From: Candidatus Zhuqueibacterota bacterium
Lineage (GTDB): Bacteria > Zhuqueibacterota > Zhuqueibacteria > Oceanimicrobiales > Oceanimicrobiaceae
Direction: 5' to 3'
Assembly: GCA_029261995.1 (NCBI GenBank)
Contig: JAJDAF010000029.1
Span: forward strand, 186,001 to 250,000
DNA: 64,000 bases
The translations under genes and the position numbers were made by a program. This document shows, piece after piece, positions 17,102-25,475 of the stretch. The notes beneath the pieces were generated by a model that saw nothing but the letters and a program-made list of their open reading frames with translations, was not told the origin of the DNA and made no database searches. Every line of letters starts with the position of its first letter. The stretch's first letter is position 1.

Positions 17102-18136
17102 CTAGTTGCCGATCGTAAGTGAAAACCGCATGGTGTCTGACAAAGGATGATTCTCGCCTGCGGAAATGTAGCCGAAATCAAATTGATAGACTGAGTACCT
17201 CAAGCCCGCACCGATGGTAAGGTACTTGACGTTTCCAGCATCATCATAATTGTAACCGGCGCGCAGGGCGATAAGGTTGGCGTACCAGTACTCGGCGCCA
17301 AGATTGTAGATGTAATCATTGTTGCTCCATGAGGTGAACAACGCCTTGGCAACCGAATCAGAAGTGCCGTCATCGTTCTTATTGACCAGCAGCTTGTTCA
17401 TATCCAAAGCAATAGTCAACCGGTTGAACTCCTGGTCAACCGCCCGGTAGGCAAAGCCGATACGAAAATTCGTCGGAAGCGGGTCGGCCTGTGAGGCATC
17501 CACAAAGGTAATCTTGGAGCCGATGTTCGAGACGTTCAACCCGAAATTAAGCCTATCGACAAACAAATTTCTCTTCAAAACGCCGACATCGACTGAAAAA
17601 GCGCTGGCCTGGCCGTTGCCTTTCTCGGCGCCCGCGCCAACATCAGAAAGATTACTGCGAATGTAGCGGATGTTTAGACCGACACCCATGTCCTCGGCCA
17701 GCAACGTCGCGTAGGAAAGCGTCAGCGCCCAGTCGTTACTGTTGAACGTGCCGAGCGGATCCGGGCTGGTTTCACCCGTGATGGTCTGTTCGCCGAGATT
17801 TATGTAGGTAAAACTTCCGGCGATCGTGCCCAGCCCCTCTATGGAGTTTCGGCCAGCCATGTAAAGGTAGTATAAGTCGTCCAGATTAAACTGCGGCAAC
17901 CACTTCGAGTAAAGCGAAGTGAATTGAAATCCATCCTGAAACGCCAGCCCAGCCGGGTTCCAGTGGGCAGCGGAGGCGTCATCAGAGATGGCGACAAAGG
18001 CCTCGCCCATACCCCCAGCTCTCGCATTCGGCGAAATCAACAGGAACAAAACAGCTGCCTCGCTGACCGCAAACACGTTCGGCACAGCAACAATCAGAAT
18101 CAGGAGCATGGAAACGAATGTTGAGAGTTTCTTCAT
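17102..18136 (-). CDS. PorV/PorQ family outer-membrane protein
   Basis: 344 residues with a signal peptide (about 1-24). The N-terminal signature SPNARAGGMGEAFVAISDDASAAHWNPAGLAF is split here as SPNARAGGMGEAFVA (33-47) and HWNPAGLAF; it is shared by PorV/PorQ proteins and FadL-like barrels. In Bacteroidetes PorV is the outer-membrane shuttle that carries proteins with a C-terminal sorting domain from the type IX translocon to the attachment complex. The next gene downstream encodes such a cargo-like protein, which supports the assignment. No other type IX component is in the window. GGAGG lies eight bases before the ATG. Confidence 0.85.
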   Translation of the reverse strand: MKKLSTFVSMLLILIVAVPNVFAVSEAAVLFLLISPNARAGGMGEAFVAISDDASAAHWNPAGLAFQDGFQFTSLYSKWLPQFNLDDLYYLYMAGRNSIEGLGTIAGSFTYINLGEQTITGETSPDPLGTFNSNDWALTLSYATLLAEDMGVGLNIRYIRSNLSDVGAGAEKGNGQASAFSVDVGVLKRNLFVDRLNFGLNVSNIGSKITFVDASQADPLPTNFRIGFAYRAVDQEFNRLTIALDMNKLLVNKNDDGTSDSVAKALFTSWSNNDYIYNLGAEYWYANLIALRAGYNYDDAGNVKYLTIGAGLRYSVYQFDFGYISAGENHPLSDTMRFSLTIGN

Positions 18137-18196
18137 GACAAAACCTCCAAGTCTATAATTTGATTAAACTCTATCATTGCAAAATTTCCTTAAAAC

Positions 18197-18248
18197 AAAA
18201 AAACCGAATGCGAAGGCACTCAAGCCTACCCTACGGCAGGCAACCTTC
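18197..18248 (-). promoter_or_regulatory. Attenuator-like leader of porV
   Basis: On the minus strand, GAAGG (18248-18244) can pair with CCTTC (18216-18212) around an inner 7-bp stem GCCTGCC/GGTAGGC. Alternatively TTGAGTGC (18223-18216) pairs with GCATTCGG (18211-18204), leaving CTTC as loop and followed directly by seven T. The two folds share bases and exclude each other, the arrangement of a terminator/antiterminator switch. It lies between the putative promoter and the porV start. No known riboswitch class is recognised. Confidence 0.4.
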
Positions 18249-18282
18249 AAACACTCGGGCTTGGCGCCCATATAAATTCGTC

Positions 18283-18313
18283 CAAAGGTAAAATGGCATT
18301 CATACAATCGCAA
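18283..18313 (-). promoter_or_regulatory. Promoter of porV, TTG-N20-TACCTTTG
   Basis: TTG (18313-18311) and TACCTTTG (18290-18283) are separated by exactly 20 nt, matching TTG-N19/20-TAnnTTTG. Transcription would begin near 18276 and give a leader of about 140 nt containing the two alternative hairpins. Confidence 0.5.
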
Positions 18314-18616
18314 CTACGAATAATGAACCAAAACCTTTAGCGAACTTATATAAGCGAAATCCTGATTTTTTAAATTTCGATAAAAATATAGAAAAATGAA
18401 TCTAATTAGTCAAGTACTTTTTCTATTACCCTTTCCATCAAGACGGCATTCCAGCTACAAAATTCGGGCCAAGCAGAGTTAGCAAAACTCAAAAAGACCT
18501 AAGTTCAATCTATTTAGTCGTTTACAACAAAATTTAAATAGATACTTGTCACGAAGGTCGTTGGATCAGATTTCGAAAACGTATCATGGTGTTACACGCC
18601 TGAAAGAAAAAAGCCG

Positions 18617-18994
18617 CTAGCCAATTTCATTTTTGTAGGCGTCGGGCGAAAGCAGGTTCGCGACTTCAGAATCATCACCGACCTTCAATTTGATGATCCA
18701 GCCTTCGCCGTAAGGGTCGGTGTTAATAAGCTCCGGTTGCTCTTCAAGCTGTCCGTTTTTTTCAACAACTTCGCCGCTGAGCGGGGCGAAAAGTTCCGAG
18801 ACAGCCTTGACCGCCTCGATGGTGCCAAACGGCTCCGCAGCTTTCGTCTGCTCGCCAACCCCGGGCAGTTCGACAAAAACGATGTCACCCAACTCGCATT
18901 GCGCGTAGTCGGTAATCCCGATCTTTGCGCTATCGCCATCGATTGCAATCCACTCGTGCTCTGCAGTGTATTTCAGGTCATCAGGAACATTCAT
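18617..18994 (-). CDS. gcvH: Glycine cleavage system H protein
   Basis: A 125-residue lipoyl carrier that moves the aminomethyl group between the P and T proteins of the glycine cleavage system. The lipoylated lysine is Lys63 in GTIEAVKAVSEL; the family start (YTAEHEWIAIDG) and GYGEGWIIKL-like end (PYGEGWIIKLK) are present. It starts 27 nt after accC and is probably in the accB-accC-gcvH operon. No gcvP or gcvT is in the window. An H-like protein can also serve as an intermediate in lipoate transfer, which would suit its neighbours. Confidence 0.95.
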   Translation of the reverse strand: MNVPDDLKYTAEHEWIAIDGDSAKIGITDYAQCELGDIVFVELPGVGEQTKAAEPFGTIEAVKAVSELFAPLSGEVVEKNGQLEEQPELINTDPYGEGWIIKLKVGDDSEVANLLSPDAYKNEIG

Positions 18995-19021
18995 TGCAGT
19001 TCTCCTTACGGGTTTAGCAGC

Positions 19022-20377
19022 CTAGGCAGGAGAGGCATACATATTCTCTTGCAAAGTTTCGACGTACTTGGTGTCAAAATTACCTTCTATGAAGTTTCGA
19101 TCTTCCATCACCATCTGATGAAACGGGATAGTGGTGGCAATGCCTTCAATTACAAACTCCTCAAGACACCGGCTCATGCGAGTAATCGCTTCCGCACGAG
19201 TCTTGCCATGCGTAATGATTTTCGCGACCAGAGAATCGTAAAATGGCGGAATCACATATTGCGCATACGCGTGCGTGTCAACTCGCACACCGGGGCCACC
19301 GGGAACATGAAAGCTTGTGATCTTTCCAGGAGAGGGACGGAAGTTCTTGGCCGGATCTTCTGCATTGATGCGGCACTCGATGGCATGACCTCGCATCTGG
19401 TAATTCTTGTCCCAATCGAACTCGACACCCGCTGCCACTTCAATCTGTCTTTTGACCAAATCCGTGCCGAACACCGTCTCGGTAACCGGGTGCTCGACTT
19501 GAATTCGGGTGTTCATTTCCATGAAATAGAATTTGCTATCTTCGTACAGAAACTCGATGGTCCCTGCGCCCTCGTAGTTCACGGCTTTCGCGCCTTTGAC
19601 GGCCGCCTCGCACATTTTCTTCCTGATCTTCGGGGTGACTGCAGGCGAAGGCGACTCCTCGATCAACTTCTGGTGCTTGCGCTGAATGGAGCACTCGCGC
19701 TCACCCAGTGCAACCACATGGCCGTGCGCGTCCGCCATCAACTGAACTTCGATGTGTCGCGGATTCTCGAAGTATTTTTCCATGTAGACATCGGGATTGG
19801 CGAACCCGGCTTCAGCCTCTGAGCGCGCCTGATTGTAAGCATTCTCCAACTCGTCTGGCTTGCGCACGATACGCATTCCCCGACCTCCACCGCCGGCGGA
19901 AGCTTTGATAATAACGGGATAACTGAATTCTTCCGCAGTCTTCCTTGCGTGTTCGACATTATCGAGAAGGCCATCGCTGCCCGGAATGACGGGCACACCG
20001 GCATTCTTCATGGTTGTCTTGGCCACAGATTTGTTGCCCATGGCGTTGATCATCTCAGGGGTCGGGCCAATGAACTTGATGTTGCAGGATGCACACACTT
20101 CGGCGAAATGGGCGTTCTCAGCCAGAAAACCATAGCCCGGGTGGATGGCCTCGGAGTTGGTCACTTCCGCGGCACTGATGATACGAGGAATCTGCAGGTA
20201 GCTCTGATTGCTCGGCCCGGGGCCGATACAGACAACCTCATCGGCAAATCGAACGTGCAGCGAGTCTGCATCTGCCTCTGAGTAAACAGCCACAGTCGCG
20301 ATGTCGAGTTCCTTGCACGCCCGGATGATGCGCAATGCAATCTCGCCCCGGTTTGCAATTAATAGTTTCTTAAACAA
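19022..20377 (-). CDS. accC: Acetyl-CoA carboxylase, biotin carboxylase subunit
   Basis: A 451-residue ATP-grasp enzyme that carboxylates the biotin on AccB, the first half-reaction of malonyl-CoA synthesis. The full-length family pattern is present: [20 protein letters not shown] at the start, the Gly-rich ATP loop [12 protein letters not shown] near 160, the [14 protein letters not shown] active-site segment near 290 and RINAEDP near 340. It lies 49 nt after accB. No accA or accD is in the window, so the carboxyltransferase is encoded elsewhere. Confidence 0.97.
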   Translation of the reverse strand: MFKKLLIANRGEIALRIIRACKELDIATVAVYSEADADSLHVRFADEVVCIGPGPSNQSYLQIPRIISAAEVTNSEAIHPGYGFLAENAHFAEVCASCNIKFIGPTPEMINAMGNKSVAKTTMKNAGVPVIPGSDGLLDNVEHARKTAEEFSYPVIIKASAGGGGRGMRIVRKPDELENAYNQARSEAEAGFANPDVYMEKYFENPRHIEVQLMADAHGHVVALGERECSIQRKHQKLIEESPSPAVTPKIRKKMCEAAVKGAKAVNYEGAGTIEFLYEDSKFYFMEMNTRIQVEHPVTETVFGTDLVKRQIEVAAGVEFDWDKNYQMRGHAIECRINAEDPAKNFRPSPGKITSFHVPGGPGVRVDTHAYAQYVIPPFYDSLVAKIITHGKTRAEAITRMSRCLEEFVIEGIATTIPFHQMVMEDRNFIEGNFDTKYVETLQENMYASPA

Positions 20378-20426
20378 GAGGTAGCCTCAAATGAAGACAT
20401 GCAATGGTCAGAAATCCGCTCCGCTA

Positions 20427-20912
20427 TCAGGCAGGTTCGATCAGGAAAAGAGGTTGATTGTATTCCACGGGCTGCCCATTCTCCACCAGAACATCCACGA
20501 TCTTGCCATCATATTCTGACTCGATTTCGTTCATCAGCTTCATGGCTTCAATAATGCACAGAACCTGCCCTTTCTTGACGATGGTTCCGACGTCAGCGTA
20601 GAGGTCTGCGTCCGGCGCCGGCGCACGGTAGAAAGTACCGACCATCGGAGATTTCATTTCTACGCCGCTCCGGCTGGTGGTCGCAGGTTTCTCCTCAGTC
20701 TTTGCCGGAGCTGCATCGGGAGCTGGAGCCGCTGGTGACGGCTGAGTGTAATGCATTTGCGGCGGCGTTGAGTTTGAAAAAACGTGCGAATTTGAAGGTG
20801 TCTTGGAAATCTTGATGGTCTTTTTGCCCCATCGATTTCTGGTAATTTCTAATTCACCGATATTACTTTCTTCGACAATCTTTACAAGTCGTCGTATTTC
20901 ATCTTCTTTCAT
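20427..20912 (-). CDS. accB: Biotin carboxyl carrier protein
   Basis: 161 residues from the ATG at 20912, which has GAGGAG just upstream; an in-frame ATG at 21017 would add 35 residues unlike the family. The N-terminal helix region (EDEIRRLVKIVEESNIGELEI) and a Pro/Ala-rich linker (about 50-80) lead to the biotinyl domain, with biotin on Lys125 in IEAMKLMNEIE. It partners AccC, encoded 49 nt downstream, in fatty-acid precursor synthesis. Confidence 0.95.
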   Translation of the reverse strand: MKEDEIRRLVKIVEESNIGELEITRNRWGKKTIKISKTPSNSHVFSNSTPPQMHYTQPSPAAPAPDAAPAKTEEKPATTSRSGVEMKSPMVGTFYRAPAPDADLYADVGTIVKKGQVLCIIEAMKLMNEIESEYDGKIVDVLVENGQPVEYNQPLFLIEPA

Positions 20913-21040
20913 CAAATTCTCCTCATTCGCATCCCGATTCGACGGACGCATTCTTTTGTGCAGCACACGATTCCGTCCGCATTGGCCAACCGGGAGCAGC
21001 AAAGTCCTTGGGTTCATACCAGGCTGGATTGAAACGGCTC

Positions 21041-21069
21041 AATATAACGGATAAATGACTAAAATGCAA
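21041..21069 (-). promoter_or_regulatory. Promoter of accB, TTGCAT-N17-TATATT
   Basis: TTGCAT (21069-21064) and TATATT (21046-21041) are 17 nt apart, about 120 nt before the accB start. A leader of this length ahead of accB may carry regulation, but no structure is clear. Confidence 0.5.
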
Positions 21070-21124
21070 CTCATTTTTGAGGCTGCTGAAGTTGAAAACA
21101 GGGGAAGAAATGCGACATCCATGG

Positions 21125-22021
21125 CTACGCTGCGCCACCTGGTGATTCGCTCCAGCGAGGTATTCTGGTCCTGATATTTTCGAAGCCAAGCTCCTGAAAG
21201 AGCGGTTCGATGAGATTCTTGTCCGCGCCTCTGACTTCGAGCTGGTCGAGTTTGACTTGTGCCGGCGCGTCGTGGGCGATGGTCACCAGACGCCTCGACA
21301 GAAACGCCATTTCCCGCCCGGCGAGCAATTTTTCACGCAAAGAACGGGCGCCACGAATCGGCAGGCTTGCCACGGCGTCAAGGTCCGCGTAAATCCCGTC
21401 GAGGGTTTCAAAATGCGTCAAAAGCGCGCACGCGGCCTTTGGGCCAACTCCTCTGACACCCGGGATGTTATCGACCGAGTCACCCATCAAGGCGAAAAAG
21501 TCAACAATCTGCTCCGGGGTTACGCCGAACTTTCCAAGCACGCGCGCCGAATCAAAGCGTCGATTGCGGGCGAAGTCCCACAATGTTACGTTGTCAGAAA
21601 CCAACTGCGCAAAATCCTTATCGCTGGACACGATCACGCACTCCGCGTCCTGGCTACGAAGCTGCTTGACCATAGTCCCGATCAAATCGTCTGACTCATA
21701 TTTCTCATCGATAAAAGAGACAATGTTCATCGCCTGCGTGATTTGACGGCACACCCCGAATTGCGCTTTCAACTCGGCTGGTGGAGATTCGCGTTGCGCT
21801 TTGTACTGTGGGTAAATCTGATTTCGGAATGAAGTTGTGAGCCTGCCATCAAACGCAACCGCAATGTGAGTGGGACTGGCTTTGAGCAGTTGAATCAGAA
21901 AATTGGTGAATCCGTGCACCGCGTTGACCGGTCGGCCATCCGGGGCTGTGATTCGCGTCGGCACCGAGTAGTAGGCGCGAAAAATGTAGGGGCTGGCATC
22001 GATAAGGTGAACTGTCGGCAT
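21125..22021 (-). CDS. Stand-alone 5'-3' exonuclease, Pol I N-domain type
   Basis: 298 residues covering only the FEN/5'-nuclease domain found at the N-terminus of DNA polymerase I. Metal-binding acidic motifs are visible: LIDASPYIFRAYY (6-18), AVAFDG, YESDDLIGT, SSDKDFAQL, and the helix-hairpin-helix MGDSVDNIPGVRGVGPKAA (about 178-196). It removes RNA primers or flaps during lagging-strand and repair synthesis. No polymerase domain follows. It is the last gene of the aceE-bcp-exonuclease run, 43 nt after bcp. Confidence 0.92.
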   Translation of the reverse strand: MPTVHLIDASPYIFRAYYSVPTRITAPDGRPVNAVHGFTNFLIQLLKASPTHIAVAFDGRLTTSFRNQIYPQYKAQRESPPAELKAQFGVCRQITQAMNIVSFIDEKYESDDLIGTMVKQLRSQDAECVIVSSDKDFAQLVSDNVTLWDFARNRRFDSARVLGKFGVTPEQIVDFFALMGDSVDNIPGVRGVGPKAACALLTHFETLDGIYADLDAVASLPIRGARSLREKLLAGREMAFLSRRLVTIAHDAPAQVKLDQLEVRGADKNLIEPLFQELGFENIRTRIPRWSESPGGAA

Positions 22022-22064
22022 GTTCAGCTCGTGCGCTCTTTGTGGTTGTGAGATTCAGTTGAAC

Positions 22065-22526
22065 TCAAAGCGCTCTCACTGCCTCAAGCACTGCCTCAGG
22101 ATGCTGAGCGACCTTCACTTTCGGAAAGACATTTCGAATCACGCCTTGTGAATCGATAACGAAAGTCGTGCGCTCGACGCCCATATACTTGCGCCCATAC
22201 ATATTCTTCTCTTTCCACACGCCATAAAGTTGCGCGATCTCCTTTTCAGCATCGGCGAGCAGCGGAAAATCCAGGTTGAACTTGTCGCGAAACTTTTGGT
22301 GTGATGCGACGCTGTCCGGGCTCACTCCCAGAATCGTGGCGCCGGCCGCGGCGAAATCTGCGTTGAGATCGCGAAAGCCACAGGCTTCTTTTGTGCAGCC
22401 GGGCGTGTCATCTTTTGGGTAGAAATAGAGCACGACCGTCTTGCCTTGCAGGCTCGAAAGCGCGATCTGCTCATCTTGGTCGGTGGCCACCGTAAAATCC
22501 GGGGCTTTCTGTCCCTCCTCCAGCAT
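22065..22526 (-). CDS. bcp: Thioredoxin-dependent peroxiredoxin, BCP type
   Basis: Reduces hydrogen and organic peroxides with electrons from thioredoxin. From the ATG at 22526 the protein has 153 residues, a normal BCP length, with peroxidatic Cys44 in TPGCTKEACGF and resolving Cys49. I prefer this start because AGGAGG lies four bases upstream and LEEGQKAPDF is the family N-terminus; in-frame ATGs at 22541 and 22559 would add 5 or 11 residues. It lies between aceE and the exonuclease gene in one run. Confidence 0.93.
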   Translation of the reverse strand: MLEEGQKAPDFTVATDQDEQIALSSLQGKTVVLYFYPKDDTPGCTKEACGFRDLNADFAAAGATILGVSPDSVASHQKFRDKFNLDFPLLADAEKEIAQLYGVWKEKNMYGRKYMGVERTTFVIDSQGVIRNVFPKVKVAQHPEAVLEAVRAL

Positions 22527-22584
22527 GACTCCTCCTGACATGATCTTCCTTCGTTGCAATCCTGGTTCGCCGCTAACAAAATGC

Positions 22585-25287
22585 CTAGCTGATGACCGGA
22601 TCTGACTTCTCCGAATCCACGCCCAGTTCCTGAATCGCCTTCTTCACCAATTCTGGTTTGACTTTACCCTGTTTTGCGAGCTGCCCGAGGACCGCGATGA
22701 CAATGCACTCTGCGTCAACTTCGAAGAAGCGGCGCAGGGCTTCGCGAGTGTCACTGCGGCCGAATCCGTCTGTTCCGAGGGCATAAAGCCCCCCCGGGAC
22801 CCAGCGTGCAACCTGCTCAGGAACGATTTTCATGTAGTCCGAGGCCGCAACAAACGGCCCTTCTTCCCCCTCCAGGACCTCAGTCACGTAGGGCTTGCGT
22901 TGCGGCTCAGTCGGATGTAGCATGTTCCAGCGCTCAGCGGCAAGCGCATCGCGTCGGAGTTCTTTGTAGCTGGTTGCGCTCCAAACATCCGCGGCGACGT
23001 TGTACTTTTCGGCCAGGATTTCCTGAGCGCGTAATCCCTCACGCAAGATGGAGCCACTGCCCAAAATCTGCGCTCTTAAGGCCGTCTTCTTCTTTGCATT
23101 AACAGCCGCCTGAAATTTGTAGAGACCGCGTAAGATGCCATCTTTGCAGCCTTTGGGCATCGCGGCCATCTGATAGTTCTCATTTCCAAGCGTGATGTAA
23201 TAGAACACATCTTCATTGTCTTTGTACATCCGCCTCATGCCGTCGTCAACGATAACTGCAATCTCATAGGCGAAGGTCGGGTCGTAACAGCACAGGTTCG
23301 GAACCGTACTGGCCAACACGTGGCTGTGTCCGTCTTCGTGCTGCAGACCCTCCCCGTTCAGCGTCGTGCGTCCGGAAGTGGCGCCCAGCAGAAATCCCCG
23401 GCCACGCAAATCACCAAAGGCCCAAATCAGGTCGCCAACACGCTGGAAACCAAACATGGAATAGAAAATGAAAAACGGAATCATGACTTCGCCGTGGGTG
23501 GCGTACGAGGTTCCGGCCGCGGTAAACGATGCCATGGCGCCGGCCTCGTTGATGCCTTCTTCAAGAATCTGACCGTTCTTTTCTTCCCGATAATAAAGGA
23601 AGGTGTCCGCATCCACCGGCTCGTAGACCTGGCCGACATGCGAATAGATACCAAACTGCCGGAAGAGCGATTCCATGCCAAACGTGCGTGCCTCATCCGG
23701 GATGATCGGGACGATATGCTTTCCGATTTTCTCATCCTTAAGCAGATTCGTCAACATGCGCACAAAAGCCATGGTGGTCGACACCGGCCTCTCAGAGCCG
23801 GCATAAAACTCTTTAAAACCGCCTTCTTTTGGGATATCCAGCGGAACGGCGACAGAAGTTCTGGCCGGCACAAAGCCACCCAAAGCATGTCGGCGGTCGC
23901 GAAGATATTCTGCCTCCAGGCTGGTTGGGTCGGGCTTGTAAAATGGCGCGGTCTGGATTTTCGAGTTCGGAATCGGAATATCGAAGCGGTCGCGAAAATG
24001 CTTCATCTCATCTTCATTGAGCTTCTTCTGCTGGTGGGTGATGTTCTTGCCTTCACCCGCTTCGCCGAGCCCATAGCCCTTGATGGTCTGCGCGAGAATA
24101 ACGGTCGGCGCGCCCTGACTTTCGGTGGCTGCTTTGTAGGCGGCGTAAACCTTCTCCGGATCGTGGCCGCCACGCCTGAGTTTTCGCACCTGTTCGTCGG
24201 ACAAATGCGCGACCAGTTTGAGTAGCTCGGGACGCGTGCCGAAAAAGTCCTTCCGGATGTAATCGCCGGATTCCACGACGTACTTCTGAAACTGCCCGTC
24301 AACCACTTCGCCCATGCGCTGCACCAGCAGGCCCGAACTGTCTTTTGCCAGCAGCGGGTCCCAGTCTTCGCCCCACAACACTTTAATGACATTCCAACCG
24401 GCGCCGCGGAAAATCGTCTCCAGTTCCTGAACGATTTTGCCGTTGCCGCGCACCGGGCCATCGAGGCGCTGCAAGTTGCAGTTGATGACAAAAATCAGGT
24501 TGTCGAGTTGCTCTCTGGCTGCCAGTGAAATTGCGCCCAGTGTTTCCGGTTCATCGGTTTCACCGTCGCCGAGGAACGCCCAGACCTTGTTGCCCTTGGT
24601 GTCCTTGATGCCCCGGTCCAGCAGATAGCGATTGAATCTCGCCTGATAAATGGCCGAGATCGGAGCCAGCCCCATGGAGACGGTGGGAAATTGCCAAAAA
24701 TCCGGCATCAGCCAGGGGTGCGGATAAGATGAAAGTCCGCCGCCGCTCTGCAACTCGCGGCGGAAATTCTCCAACTGCTTCCGGGAAATCCGGCCTTCCA
24801 GGAAAGCGCGGGCGTAGATGCCCGGCGAGGCATGACCTTGAAAATAAATCTGGTCGCCATCAAAATCCTTGCTGCGCGCGCGGAAAAAATGGTTGAAGCC
24901 GATCTCATACAAGGTCGCGGCCGACGCGTAAGTTGAGATGTGGCCACCGATGCTGGGCTCTTTGATGTTGGCTCGCACCACCATCGCCATGGCGTTCCAT
25001 CGAATGATAGATTTGATCCGGCGCTCAATGAGCCGGTTACCCGGAAACGGTGGCTGCTGCTCAACCGGGATGGTATTGATGTAAGGCGTGTTCGCGGTAA
25101 ACGGAAGTCTAATTCCCTGCCGGTAGCCTCGCTGTACTAATTTATTGAGAAGAAATTTGGTTCTCTCGGCGCCTTTTGCCTGAATGACATCCTGCAGCGC
25201 TTCGAGCCATTCCTCGGTTTCTTCAATGTCTGCGTCGCCATTGGCAGCGATGTTCTGCAGATCATCGATTGCATTCTCTTGAATCAT
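22585..25287 (-). CDS. aceE: Pyruvate dehydrogenase E1, homodimeric
   Basis: Decarboxylates pyruvate with thiamine diphosphate and acetylates the lipoyl domain of E2. At 900 residues it is the single-chain E1 type. The thiamine-binding motif GDGETDEPETLG ... NCNLQRLDGPVRGN lies near 228-262, and the region EARTFGMESLFRQFGIYS is diagnostic of the AceE family. No aceF or lpd is in the window. A strong promoter (TTGACA-N18-TATTAT) lies just upstream, and bcp follows after 58 nt. Confidence 0.97.
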   Translation of the reverse strand: MIQENAIDDLQNIAANGDADIEETEEWLEALQDVIQAKGAERTKFLLNKLVQRGYRQGIRLPFTANTPYINTIPVEQQPPFPGNRLIERRIKSIIRWNAMAMVVRANIKEPSIGGHISTYASAATLYEIGFNHFFRARSKDFDGDQIYFQGHASPGIYARAFLEGRISRKQLENFRRELQSGGGLSSYPHPWLMPDFWQFPTVSMGLAPISAIYQARFNRYLLDRGIKDTKGNKVWAFLGDGETDEPETLGAISLAAREQLDNLIFVINCNLQRLDGPVRGNGKIVQELETIFRGAGWNVIKVLWGEDWDPLLAKDSSGLLVQRMGEVVDGQFQKYVVESGDYIRKDFFGTRPELLKLVAHLSDEQVRKLRRGGHDPEKVYAAYKAATESQGAPTVILAQTIKGYGLGEAGEGKNITHQQKKLNEDEMKHFRDRFDIPIPNSKIQTAPFYKPDPTSLEAEYLRDRRHALGGFVPARTSVAVPLDIPKEGGFKEFYAGSERPVSTTMAFVRMLTNLLKDEKIGKHIVPIIPDEARTFGMESLFRQFGIYSHVGQVYEPVDADTFLYYREEKNGQILEEGINEAGAMASFTAAGTSYATHGEVMIPFFIFYSMFGFQRVGDLIWAFGDLRGRGFLLGATSGRTTLNGEGLQHEDGHSHVLASTVPNLCCYDPTFAYEIAVIVDDGMRRMYKDNEDVFYYITLGNENYQMAAMPKGCKDGILRGLYKFQAAVNAKKKTALRAQILGSGSILREGLRAQEILAEKYNVAADVWSATSYKELRRDALAAERWNMLHPTEPQRKPYVTEVLEGEEGPFVAASDYMKIVPEQVARWVPGGLYALGTDGFGRSDTREALRRFFEVDAECIVIAVLGQLAKQGKVKPELVKKAIQELGVDSEKSDPVIS

Positions 25288-25328
25288 CTAGCAATATTCT
25301 CCTTTGCTTCTGTCAATTTGCAGAAGGT

Positions 25329-25358
25329 ATAATAAAGCAATTTTGGCCCCATTGTCAA
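25329..25358 (-). promoter_or_regulatory. Promoter of aceE, TTGACA-N18-TATTAT
   Basis: A perfect TTGACA (25358-25353) and TATTAT (25334-25329), 18 nt apart, lie about 40 nt before the aceE ATG at 25287. AAGGAG lies about 11 nt before that ATG. Confidence 0.6.
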
Positions 25359-25475
25359 GAACGGTTAGCAAGCATGAGGAGCGGGGAGATGTTTTATTCG
25401 ACGCGGAAGCGGAACATGAGGCGAATGCTGAATGGGATCTCGTGACCTAATTGCGTGTTGAGCAGTGCGTGTCAA

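Larger units (their letters stand above)
18137..18616. other. Intergenic region between porV and gcvH
   Basis: This 480-nt spacer holds the porV promoter and leader in its left half. The rest (about 18314-18600) is AT-rich and I see no gene or RNA in it. A run of six T lies just past the gcvH stop on the minus strand, without a convincing hairpin. Confidence 0.6.

Noticed and set aside
18197-18248. A cyclic di-GMP riboswitch in front of porV
   Set aside because: The core motifs of the GEMM class are not present; only the general terminator/antiterminator shape is supported.
23320-24225. A 301-codon plus-strand open frame opposite aceE
   Set aside because: Antisense shadow of a highly conserved enzyme.
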